From assembly GCA_913060565.1 (NCBI GenBank), contig CAJXRU010000014.1, positions 1 through 59,272 of the forward strand: a DNA stretch of 59,272 nucleotides. Direction: 5' to 3'. This DNA comes from an uncultured Gammaproteobacteria bacterium (GTDB taxonomy: Bacteria; Pseudomonadota; Gammaproteobacteria; Enterobacterales; Psychrobiaceae). This document shows positions 1 through 12,700 of the stretch, one piece after another (the stretch's first letter is position 1; each line of letters starts with the position of its first letter). The notes under the pieces were generated by a model, which saw only the letters and a list, made by a program, of their open reading frames with translations, was not told the DNA's origin and did not search any database. The position numbers were made by a program, and so were the translations under genes.

Positions 1-49
1 ATCTACACTATCCTCTTCGTCGGCAGCGTCAGATGTGTATAAGAGACAG
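1..49. other. Nextera i5 sequencing adapter (artefact)
   Basis: This is synthetic library sequence, not genome. It reads as the end of the Illumina P5 arm, then an 8-base index TATCCTCT (9-16), the TCGTCGGCAGCGTC primer site (17-30) and the 19-base Tn5 mosaic end (31-49). Native DNA begins at about 50. The adapter shows that the assembler kept untrimmed reads and that the first gene is cut by the contig end, not by a biological boundary. Confidence 0.97.
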
Positions 50-51
50 GA

Positions 52-760
52 GACACAGACCATTCAGTATCTCAAGTGTCAGATTCCGATACAGTAATAG
101 CGAGCTTAGTGTCAGAAAATGCGCCTATTGGGACTTATGTTGGATTGACTGCATTCGCGTCAGATGAAGACTTAGAAGATTCAGTGTCTTATAAATTGCT
201 TAATGTCGGCCTAGATCAAAATGGCAATGATAAGTTCGTAATAGATAGTAGCACCGGTAAAGTTAGTGTTGGCGGAAATCTTGATTTTGAACAAGAGAAC
301 TTTGAGCGGATTATTTTAGTCGCAGAATCTTCTGATGGTTCGACAACTACCCAACAAGTAACAATTGTCGTTCACAATAATGAACTTGGTCTGGGTGGTG
401 AAGGAACAACAGGAGATACTGATAATAGCGTTGGCTTAATCACAGACATAAATGTCGTTGATGAACCTATTGTAGACGACGCGGCCATTGGCACTGAAGT
501 TGGTATAACGGCAAGTGCGACCGACCTTGACGCAGGCGATGAAGTTAGTTACACGCTGTCAGCTTCTGATTTGTCAGCTGGTCTCTTTGCTATAGATAGT
601 GAAACTGGTGTAGTAACGCTTGCTGGTACACTCGATTTTGATGTCGCACAAAGCCACACCATTAATGTCATTGCCACTTCAACAGATAACTCGACGTCTA
701 CACAAAACTTCACGATTGAGGTTGTGGGTAATGATGGTCCTGATGCTGTTGATGATAATA
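52..760 (+). other. Two cadherin-like domains at the visible start of the adhesin
   Basis: Both copies show the cadherin pattern: a VSENAPIGT or VDDAAIGT opening, a short acidic DxD loop, F-x-I-D-x-x-TG-x-V, then LDFE or LDFD and a closing strand ending in V. The first copy is entered near its beginning by the contig edge, so more copies may lie upstream. Confidence 0.75.
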
Positions 761-3700
761 AGCAATGGGTTGATGTTTCAAGTGAAATCAGTGTTACTGG
801 CTTTAGCGGCGCTCATAGTGTCGGCATTAAACACGATGATGATATGAGTTCTCGCGCAGAAGGCGATTTATTTGATTACGCCAACGTAGGTAATGACGGC
901 GCCTCAGTATTAATTTATGGCGGTAGCGAGACGGGACGTTATTATGTACAGCGCATTAATGCAGATGGAAGTAAAGATGGCGATGCTGTCGAGTTATCAG
1001 GCAGTCAAGGTTTAGCAGCCTTAAACTTAGAACCAAAAATTTCACAGGTTAGTTCGTCAGGCGATTACGCAGTTACTTTTATTGGTGAGAATAGCGACGG
1101 CACAAAAGCGGTCTTTACACAAAAATACGACAATGATGGTAGCACAATAGGTGCACAACAAAAAATCGATATTGAAACCGGAAGTGTTGAGGGAGGTGGT
1201 AGTAGCGGCGGTGATACTGGTGGCATTGGTGGCGTAGATCCAACAGCTGGAGTGCCTATTGCTCATGCCGCAACAACGTCTCGAGACCGAGAGTCATTCG
1301 ATGCAAAAACCCAGGTACAACTTGAAAATGGTAACGTGGTAATTACGTGGGTTGGCTATACTACAGCCGTACCCTACGCACTGGTGAATATGCAGGTTTA
1401 CGCAAAGGTAGAAGATGGTAACGGTAATATCATTAAAGATCAGTTCATTGTCAATGAATGGCAAGGTGTGCCTGGTGATGACACATCAAAGCGGTTCCAT
1501 AGTACAGCGATATCGGAATCGGCCGATGGTGGATTTAACATTTTCTGGCAATCGTATGGGCAAACCGCAGTAACCAGTACAGACCCGGACCGCGCCGGTA
1601 ACAAGAGAACTGACGTAATCCTGCGTTCGTTTTCTAGCGACGGCACCCCAGTTTCAGGGGAGATTGTAATAGAAGAGCTCCGGAGTTCATCGCATACAGG
1701 TAACGTCGAGAAAATTACCGCGAGTGGGGGCGATATTGTACCTCTGCTGTTGGAAGACGGTTCCACCATAATCACTTGGGAAGAAGACTCTGAATTCTAT
1801 TCGCCTAATACTCATGTTAAAAGTATGGTCATTGACTCAGACCTGAATGTGATAAAGCCTGAAGCAGATCTCTTCTCAACTTCGAATCGCTCCTTTAATG
1901 GCAGGGATAAGGGTGGCGATAAAGTTATTGAGGCTCATAAGTTTTACCAGCAGGGTGAAGCAAATGCTATTGAAACTAAAAATGGTTTAGTGATTTACAC
2001 TGCAACCGGAAAGGTTGGACAGGGTGCAGGTAAAAACGATTATGCCGCTTGGTCGTGGGTTGTTGATCCGAGTACCAATACATTAGTTGGTGATACAAAG
2101 CAGGTTTCAATACCTGGTTCTGCAGGTGGCGTATTATCCGTTGGTGTAAGTTATGACCCAACCACGGAGCTATATGCAGTTCTCCAGGTAAGCACCTACA
2201 CGGGTAAGTTCTACAGGACGGACTTGGACGCCAATGGTCAAATTGTTAACCCGGCAAAACTGCTAGGTACATTGAACGACGCTGTATCAAGGCCGGGCCT
2301 CACCTTCGAAGCAGGGTCAGTAGCCGCCGAGATCGACGCAGAAGGAAACGTAGTGGTACTGTACACCTATAGTGACCATTCAATCGCAACAGGTGACAGA
2401 AGCTCTATCAATTCTGCAGTGTTCCCCGTAAGTGGCGGCAGCCCTGTGATTGAGGAAGAACACTTCGGTAGTGGTATGTCAGTAGGTGGTAGTGCAGGTT
2501 TAACTCAACTGGATAACGGCGCATTTTCTTATACATTCGCAGCCATAGGCGGCGGCGGGAGTGCAGTTTGGAAAGGCCAGTTTATTATCGACGGCGCTGC
2601 TGGCAAAGCACCAAAACCAACAGATTCTAACCCACTTGATGCCAATGAAGTATTTATTACGCCAACAGCTGATGATGGAAGTTATATCGTCGCCTTTACA
2701 TCAGTTAATCCAGAGACTTCAACGCTTAATGTTTATGCACAGAAATTCTCAGCCGATGGCGAGAAATCAGGCGGTGTTGAAAACTTAACACCAGCCTCAT
2801 TACGCGACGGCCAAGGTGTTCAGGATCAAGCATTAGTGCAGTCTGGCGATGGCTATATTTTATCATTTACTGATGGCGATGCATCATACGTTCAAGTGTT
2901 AAATGCAGACCTAAGTCCCCGTCATGATGTGATTCAATTAGATAACGTAAGTAGTCAACCTGACGTTATATCTGTTGGTAATCAAGGACACTATATCGTC
3001 ACATATCAATCAGGTAGTGATGATGACTCTAGCACCACCGTCGTGATGAAACGTTTTGATAGCAATGGTAACCAAGTAGGCGATACAACAACCTTTGATA
3101 CCATGAGTAACAAAGGAAATGTATCAGACGTTCAAAGCTCTATTATCGAACTACCTGATGGCGGTGTTGTTGTAACATGGGCTGGTTTTGCGCATAAAAA
3201 TGGTGAGCATGATATCTATGTGAAGCTTTATAACGCACAAGGCGTAGAAATCAGTAGTCAAATATTGGATACGTCAGGTCAAGATGATTTATTGCCACAA
3301 GTTATCAGTGTTGGCGTTGATGGCGAATATGTCGTTGCATGGCAAAGTGATGCGATATACACGCAAAAATTCAACGCCGATGGCACGCCAGACGGTGATG
3401 CAGTGAAGGCTGGGCCACTGGATGATTTATCGCAACCTGCGAGCAATGTAGAACTTATTGCAATTGGTACAGAAGGGCGCTTTGCAACAACGTTTGAATC
3501 AGATGGATATTTGTTCACGCAAACATACAACGTTGATGGTAGCAAGTCGGTTATTATAAGTGACGAGAATCAAACTGGCGACTTATCGCTGGGAAATCTC
3601 AACAACGAAGATCCAGCAGCTGTGTATCGTGTTGAGTATGCCAACGGTAGCTTGTTTATCGATGGAACTCGTTATGCAAGTGGGAGTGAAATATCGGTAG

Positions 3701-6700
3701 CAGACTGGGAAAATGCTGTCATGAAAGGCGTTAGCCAGACCGATTTTGACTTACAACTATTCACTCAACAGCATTACACCACACAAGAAAACCAAGCAAT
3801 TGTGATTGATGTGTTAGCGAATGATTTTGACCCAGAAGGCGATAACATTTGGGTCAGTGAAATCAATGGCGTTGCTGTAGCAATTGGTGAAGTTGTTATG
3901 GTCACGGTAGATGGTATAAATATCGGCAGCGCACGTTATATTGACGGACAAGGCATCGAATTTACGCCTGGCGCCGAACTTAAAAAACTTAATAAAGGTG
4001 ACAGTGAAGAATACAGCTTTAGCTACACCATCACAGATGGGAACGGTGATAATAATAAAGATACCGCAATAGTTACCTTTACAGTGACTGGATTAGATGA
4101 CGATGCAAATGCGCCAATTGCAGTCGATGATCTGGTGACACATAAGAGTACGAGCTCAGGAGAAGGTGCTGCTCAGGGCTCTGAGTATAGTATTCATGAC
4201 GATTTATCAGGTCGCCAAATTACTTCGCAGGTAGCCGTATTTGATGATGGCTCTTACGTAGTTAGTTACCAAGGTGATAAAAATGCTTACCTACAGCGCT
4301 ATGATGCTTTGGGAACAAAAATTGGCGACGAAATACCGTCTGTTGGCAGTCAGGGATTCACGCGAGTTGTTGTTTTAGATGATGGAACTATGGTCGTAAC
4401 TACGGGTAGTTATGATGGAGATTCAAGCTTCCAGCGCTATGAAAGTGACGGTTCTAAGCTTGGAACCGAGGTTATATTGGCATCAGACTCTGCAACGATA
4501 GAAGATATAACGACATTGAGTAATGGCGGTTTTGCTATCGCAATGGAGCCATCCAATAGTGATAATAAAATTCATATTAATCTGTTCGATAAAGAAGGCG
4601 GCTTAGATAATGTAATTAAAATATCACCGTCGACAGATTCTTCTGATTTGTACATGAAAACACCAACGATACACGAATTGTCAGATGGAAGCATACGCGT
4701 CGTTTGGGGCGAACTAAACCTTAGCACTGCTGAGTCAGAAATTAAGATTCAGACCTTTGATGCTGCCGGTATCGCGCTAAATTCAGTAATCACATTACAT
4801 GACGGACTTATCCTACATCCACATGCTCGAAGCGAATTACTCGCTGATGGGGGAATATTTGTAACGTGGATTGACGATAAAGGTGGTGACCCTCATGTGT
4901 ATGCACAATCGTATAATGCAGATGGCAGTGCACGCAGCAATGCGTTTCAAGTTGATGAAACTGGACTTACTGACACAACATCATTTTATCAGCAACTTTC
5001 AACTGCCGTCTTGAATAATGGTAACGTAGTTATCACATGGATGGTTGAGCCAATTGAAGGGGATTACCATACTCTTGGCGATGTTGATGTAATGACGCGA
5101 ATTTTTGCGCCAGATGGCACGGCAATCAGTGATGAGTTCTCGGTCCATTCTAATCTTGATACTGAACAAGCAAGTCCAAATACCGTGGCAATGCCTGATG
5201 GTAGTTTCATGATTACTTGGAGTAGTTATACGGATGTTAGGAGTTCAGCCGACATTAGAGCTAAGCGTTTTGAAGCGGATGGTAGTGAATATTCTGGTTT
5301 GAAAAACAAAATCAATGAAGACGACATAGTGACTGTTGATGTGCTTGCAAACGATAGCGATGTAAATGGTGATCCACTAAGTATTACAAAGATTCAAGAC
5401 CAAGATGTTAAGAACGGGAAAGTTGTTAATATCACTATTGATGGCAATGTCATTGGAACTGCGCAAGTGGTCGATTCAAAGGTCGTTTTCAAGCCGAGTA
5501 ATGAGTTAGACAAACTTTCAGAAGGTCAAACAGAAGTATTCACGTTTGACTACACAATCACTGATGGATTATTGGAAACTAGCGCCAATATTATTCTCAA
5601 TATTACGGGGACTAATGACGCGCCAGTAATTACATTAGAATCAGTGCGAATCGTTGACGAAAATAGCGAGGCGACGATTGTGGGCAATGTTCGCGATATT
5701 GATGGGGTTATTGATCTCAATAAATCGACGTTCAACGCACAAAATGGAACAGTGACTGTTAATAGCGCCACAGGCGATATTCTCTACAAACCTAATGAAG
5801 GATTTAGTGGTTCAGATATTATTAACGTACGCTTTTCAGATAACGATGATGGTGTTGCTAGCAATGAATTTAATGTTGTCGTTAATCGAGTTAATGATGC
5901 TCCCGTTGCAGTTGATGACAATTTCGTGCCATATGAGAATATTTCCCATTTAGCCTCAGCGGATAACTACACTGGCAGCGTTAACTACGTCACCGATATC
6001 GCCTATCTAGGACGAGCTGCTCAGAATCATCACATTATGCAAGTTGGCAATGAGGGAGAGTTTATTATTGCATGGCAAAGTTTCATGCCGGGTGATTCTC
6101 GAACCTCTATTGTCGTTCAACGGTTTAATGGGGACGGGGCACCAATTAGCAGTGCTGTGGTTATGGATACCGACGGCAATGATAACGAAAATAATCGCCC
6201 CTTAATTACCTTACTAGGTGATTCTGGTAAATTTGTGGTGACGTGGCAAGGCAAAGAAAATGTAGCTAATGGTGACGATTATGCCATCGTAACGCAGGTA
6301 TTTAATGCTGATGGCACAATTGGTGCGCATGAAAAAATAAAAATTGAGCCAAGCACGGGCCGAGGTATTGATGAAGATCAACAAGTGACGGCGATTGGTA
6401 ATGATGGCGAATTTATCATGGTGTGGTATGGGCAAATTGGCGATAAGTATTATCATTTCATTCAAAAATTTGACGCTGATGGTAATGTGGCAACTCCGAC
6501 ACCGACGCGCTTTGATTATCAAGGAATAAAGTTAGAAGGTGATTTAAAACACGACATTACCGCAGTAGGGAATGATGGTTCTTATGTTGTGACGTGGGTA
6601 GGCCTCGTTGGCGGTGTCATGCAGGTCTTTAGTCAAAAGTACAATAGTGATGGAGTAGAGCAAGGAAGCGTATTCACGTCATCTGCGGGCCCTAAATCGA

Positions 6701-9700
6701 CTGTTTATAGTCAAGCTACATCGGTAATTCATGAAGTGGCCGACGATGGCAGTTATATACTAGTGTGGAGCAAGTTTACTAGTAATGGCCAAGCTGAGTT
6801 GTATATGCAACGATTTGATAGTGATGGACAAGCGGTTACAGGCTCACCGATTAAGGTAGATGATGTTGGAACAAACGGCGTCGACTACGCGCCGCAAGTG
6901 ACAAATATTGGGGATGATGGACGCTACGCCATTACATGGGAAGCGATAACAAATAATGCCCGTACGGGCCAGGTCTTCGTCAAAGTATTCAACAATGATG
7001 GAACGGCTGTCAACAGTGAGCCTGTTGCACTCGACGGTTACTCAAGTATAGATTTGAGAGAGACTAGTCCGAGTATTACTGCAGTGGGTAAAAACGGGGA
7101 TTTTGTTATCACCTGGGAGAGTGGTGTAACAAATACGGATAGCGCCGTCTTTATGCAGCGTTTTAATGAGTCTGGACAAAAAATTGGTGATCAGATACAG
7201 CTTGATGCCCCCTCAAATACATGGAATGGCGTGGCGAAAAAACTTCCACAAGTTATTGAAAATGGCGATGATGGCGCATTTAACATAGTGTGGCGTGGAG
7301 ATGGTTCAGATAGCATGGTCACATCACTTAACGTTCAGCAGTTTGATGCTAATGGGCAGCGAGTTGGCGATTATGGTAATGGCAGTGGTGATTTTGATAT
7401 CTCATTGGATACGTCTCATATTAACGCGTCGCAGGTCAAGGTAACGTATTCTTCTGGCAGTTTAATGTTTAATGGCACATTGGTTGAATCTGGCGGTCTT
7501 GTTGAGATTGCAAATTGGACTAATGTGAAATTAGTCAATGTTCTAGGCAAAGATTATGATCTGAAGATTGAAGCATTCGCAAGCGAGAATATCGAGCAAG
7601 ATGATACGCAAATGCTGGATGTATTAGCAAATGATACTGACCAAGACAATGATCCATTATCAATCGTAGAAATCCAAGGGCAAGATGTATCCGCAGGAGA
7701 AACAGCAGCGATTGTCATTGATGGAGTCACAATTGGTCATGCAACTGTTGTGAATAATGACATTAGTTTTGTGCCAAGTGACGCGTTACATGCGTTGTCG
7801 AAAGGAGAGCTAGCTAGTTACACGTTTGATTACAAGATATCTGATGGCATTGTTAATAGTAACGAAGCGAATATTACTATCCACGTTCTAGGAACAAACG
7901 ATGCGCCAGTCATTACCTTGGAAGACAACAGAACCTTGAATGAAGATAGTGACGCTCTTATTGTAGGGAATGTTAGCGATGTAGATGGCACTATTGTTTT
8001 ATCAAAATCTACCTTCTCAGCAAATAACGGTATGGTCACTGTTGATAGCGATACAGGGAATATACTATACAAACCCAATACTAATTTTAGTGGTATTGAT
8101 ACGATCACTGTTAGTTTCACTGATAATGATGGCGCGAATGCAGAACAACAATTTACAGTTGAGGTTAATGCACTCAATGATGCACCGATTGCTGTAGATG
8201 ATGCGCAGGTCGTTGCTGTGACACCACAAACTATTGTAGAAGAAACTTTTAATAGTGAATCTACCGGTTGGACTAATCAAAAAATAAGCAACAATAGACT
8301 CAAAATTGAGAACGGCACACAATCGTCTAAAGTCTTTGATTTTGGTGTTGAACATGCGGGTCAAGCAGTGCTTATCTCATTTAAAGCTCGCGGTTCAAGT
8401 AATTGGGATGGCGGTTCTGATAAATTCAATGTGACATTTAATAATCAGCAAGTTGTTAATGAAGCATTTACTAACAGTAGCTGGCATGACTATGAAAACC
8501 TTGAAGTTATACTCGATTCACAAGGTCGTGTCGAAATTGCATTCGAATCATTGACAGACGCTAGCAATGAAGATTCGTTCGTCGACAATTTAATCATCAT
8601 GACTGGCGCTGACTATGGCTCTGACATCCAAACGTTTGAGAATGATTCGTTATTGATTGATGTTTTAGCTAATGATACAGACGCTGATTTAGATTCGTTA
8701 TCGATTACTCAAATTCAAGGTCAAGATGTATCTAATGGAAAAGTTGCTACAGTAGTCATTGACGGTGTAACTATTGGAACTGCAAACGTTGTTGATAACC
8801 AAGTTAACTTTGTACCAGATGACGCATTAAACTCACTAGCACAAGGCGAAATCGAAAGCTATACATTTGGGTATGTTGCCTCTGATAGCACGACAGATAG
8901 TAATGAAGCAAATATTACTATTAAGATAGTAGGCACAAACGATGCCCCTGAAGTTTCTATTACTAAAGGTATTGTAGAAAAGAGTGTTCAATTCGAGATT
9001 ATTGGTAATATCAGTGATATCGACGGCACGATAAATTTTGCTAGCAATAAGACATTCATTAACACTACCAATGGTGATGTTAAAATTGATCAAAATACTG
9101 GTGATATTTTATATCGAAACAACTCAGATGCAGATACAGACACCCTAAAAATTACCGCGACTGATAATTTAGGGGCTGAAACTGTTCAATCGTATAATAT
9201 TGATTTATTGAATATTAATCATACATTAACTGCCATTAACGACGATTTCACTAAAGATACATCCGGTTCAACTGGAACGACTGTTACGGTGACCAGTGGC
9301 AGTGAAATTAAGGTTAATGAATCGTCTGATGCGGTTGACCAATTTGCTGATATTGCGACGCTCAATGACGGTAGTTATGTTGTTGTTTGGTCTACTTATG
9401 AAGATCATGGCGATCATATCACCTACGCCCAGCGCTTTAACAGTGATGGTAGTAAACGAGATGGACAAATCTCAGTCGACGAATTTAGTGGTGATGATGA
9501 AAATCCAACGATAGCGGCACTCTCAGACGGTGGTTACGTCATTGTCTGGGAAGACGCTGACGGCACAGCATTATACTTCAGCATGTATGACAGTAGTGGA
9601 AATGCAACAGGTGAAGGCCGTACGGAGATTGGTGTTGGTTACGTAGAAAACAAATCCGAGCCAAATGTTATTGGGACATCAAATGGTGGCTTTGCAATTA

Positions 9701-12700
9701 TTTATGAAACGGTTGAGCAAAACAAAAGCCAAAGCGCAGATTTGAATTTTCATCGCATTGACAAGGACGGTAACAATATAGGTAATCCGACAGTGATTAC
9801 CAATAATAATGATATTCATCAATTGAGCCCTAATTTGGTTGAATTAGATAACGGTAGCTTCATTGCTACTTGGATGTCTTGGGAATTAACGGGCATGGCG
9901 CTTTATCAGCAAAAAATTAGCGCTAGTGGAAATAAAGTCGGCAATCCTTCGTTAATTTCTACAACTGACCATAACGGTGCTGATGGCACCGAACATAAGC
10001 ATTTGACGCCAGTCATTACCAAATTGGATGATGGTGGATATGTTATTGCTTGGACATCTGTCATTAATTTTGAAGGCCATGGTGACTCAGCTAACGTCAT
10101 GAATGTATTTGCCCAACGTTTTGATGCGAGCGGTAATCCGGTTGGCAATGAAGTGGAAGTTAATACCACTAATCTTCGTGATAATAGTGACACGGGGGCA
10201 GAACAATTAGGTATTGCGCAGCTTAATGACGGCAATTTTGTGGTGACTTATGCGGCAAAAACTAATGACTATGATTTATTTGCTCAAGTCATTAATAGTG
10301 ACGGGGAAAAGGTTGGTGATGAAATTAAAGTCAACAGTTCAAACGATGGTAATCACTACCAGCCAGCCATTGCGTCCACTCATGACGGATTTGTAGTTAC
10401 ATGGCGATCAACAGGCGGTGATAGTGAACTTTATACCAAGCAGTTTACGGTAGAAAATACTCCGATAGTCGTTGATGTGACTTTTGATGAAGATGCATCG
10501 GTTACATTAGATGTTCTTGCTAATGATATAGACATTGATAATGACGGAGATGTTGTTGAAATTGATGGACAAACAGTCGTTGGTACGACGCCTGTTGAAA
10601 TAACAATTAAAGGCAAAGTCATCGGCGAAGCTGCTGTTATTAATAATAAGATAGTGTTCACGCCAAGCGATGAGTTAGATAAATTAACCGAAGGCGAAGT
10701 TAAAAATTACAAATTCACCTACAAAATCAGCGATGGGGAATTTAATAGCACCGCCAACGTAAAAATAGCCATAGAAGGCACTAATGACAATCCAATTATT
10801 AGCTTTGATTCGGCAAATGTAGAGCAGGGAACGTCGTTTGAAGTGATTGGTAATATCAGCGATATTGATGGCAACATTGACTTCTTAAAGACTACCGCCT
10901 CTGCCAATAACGGCACGGTTACAATCGATGAAACAACCGGTGATATTCTCTACTCGACTATAGGTAGTGCGAAAAAAGATACGATTACTATTAATGCTTG
11001 GGATGATGAAGGCGGAAAAACAAAAGTCATTCACAAACTGACCATTAATACAGAGTCTAACCAAGCCCCAGTCGCGGTGGATGATGACTTCACATTTAGC
11101 GGTAGCGGCAGTAGTACCGACATCAGTGGAACCATAGATTATAGTAACTTTAGCGGTAACATCGAGACGTTTACTCGCGCTAAGTTTGATGGTTCAAACA
11201 AGAAAGATCAAAGCAGTAACGTCGATGAATACTCGCCGGGTAGTCTCGTAATGCTAGGTACTAGCGGTAAATTCGCAGTGCTTTATCGGATGGGTGACGA
11301 TCCTCACTGGACAGAAGTTCAACGTTTTAACAGTGATGGCTCTACTGATGGTAGTCCGGTTGTTATTCAGCTTGATGAACTGGCTGATAACTACCATCTA
11401 TCACCAAACTTAGTTGCTGTTGGTAATAACGGCGCTTACTCTGTTCAATTCAATACCATATTAGAATCAACGGCTGCAGCCGAAGTTTATTTTCAATTGG
11501 TTGATGAAAATGGTAATAAACAGCCTCTTGTAAACCTAACCGTTAGTACAAATGATAGTCCGTATAACATTGCTCCTATCGCAACAAGAATAGATGATGA
11601 TGGCTCCTATGCACTTACTTGGCAGGATACAGTTCAAGGTGAAAACGTTATTCACGTCAAAACTTTCGATGAAAACGGTGTCGAACAGAGCTTTGTATCA
11701 GTTGAGAGTCCTTTAGGTGCTTACTCGCATTATGAAAGTGAAATAAGCACGGTTGCGTTTTCTGATGGGAGTTTCATTGTTCAATGGACATCATCGTCAC
11801 AAGAGGGAAGAAATGACCTGATGATGCAGCGTTTTAGCGCATCAGGTAACACTGTTGGTGATGTTAAAATCCATTCTGATGTAGCCACAGAGTTCCGAGC
11901 TTATGCGGTAGACGGTGTTGAGCTTGGTGGTGTTGATCGTTTCGCTCAAGTTTGGATCGATGATACGGGTAGTACAGAGCAGTTAAAATCACAAGTGTTC
12001 GACAAAAATGGAGCGACGGTAGGCGATCGTCAAACCATGGATATTGCATCCGGTGATGTTAATAAAGGTGATGTGGAAGCGCTTGGTGATACAGGAAAGT
12101 TCGCAATAGTTTATTCTGCTAAAGAAAATAAGAATGACAATTTTGATACTGTTTATGTACAAGTTCTGGGCTCTAACGGACAGAAAGCTACTTTAATCAA
12201 GCTGGATGATTTGAAAATATCTGGTGACTATAATGGCTGGCAAAACACTAAATCACACAATTCAATGGAGATAGCTTCCCTCAATAGCGATGGCGACTTT
12301 GTGGTCTCTTGGTTGAGTGTCGATAAAGGCGATAGTAAGACATCGGTGTTTAACCAAGTATTTAATGCAGCAGGGCAACCGCAAGGTGACGTATTTGTTG
12401 TTGATGGCGATGGTGATAAAGAAATAAGTGGCATCAGTGTTGAAGCCGCAGCAGATGGCTCTATCCTAATTGCCTTCAATGAAGGTACTACGCAATACGT
12501 TCAGCGAATGACGGCTGATGGTAAAGAATGGACAGGTTACACACCGGGAGAAAAAGGCACATACGACGTCGACATCGACACTAGTTTACCAAATGTAAGC
12601 AGCTACAGCGTAACCTTTAGCACCGGCAAACTCTTTGTCAACGGTAAGCGCTACAACAGCGGCGATGAAGTACCGGCAGCGGATTGGAAAAACGTAGAGC

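Noticed and set aside
76-78. GTG at 76 as the true start of the adhesin
   Set aside because: The frame stays open upstream to the adapter and the GTG is inside a cadherin-like domain, with no ribosome site before it.
840-3575. Repeat block A as FG-GAP/integrin-type repeats
   Set aside because: The units lack the FG-GAP core and the full DxDxDGxxD loop; a general beta-propeller-like repeat fits better.
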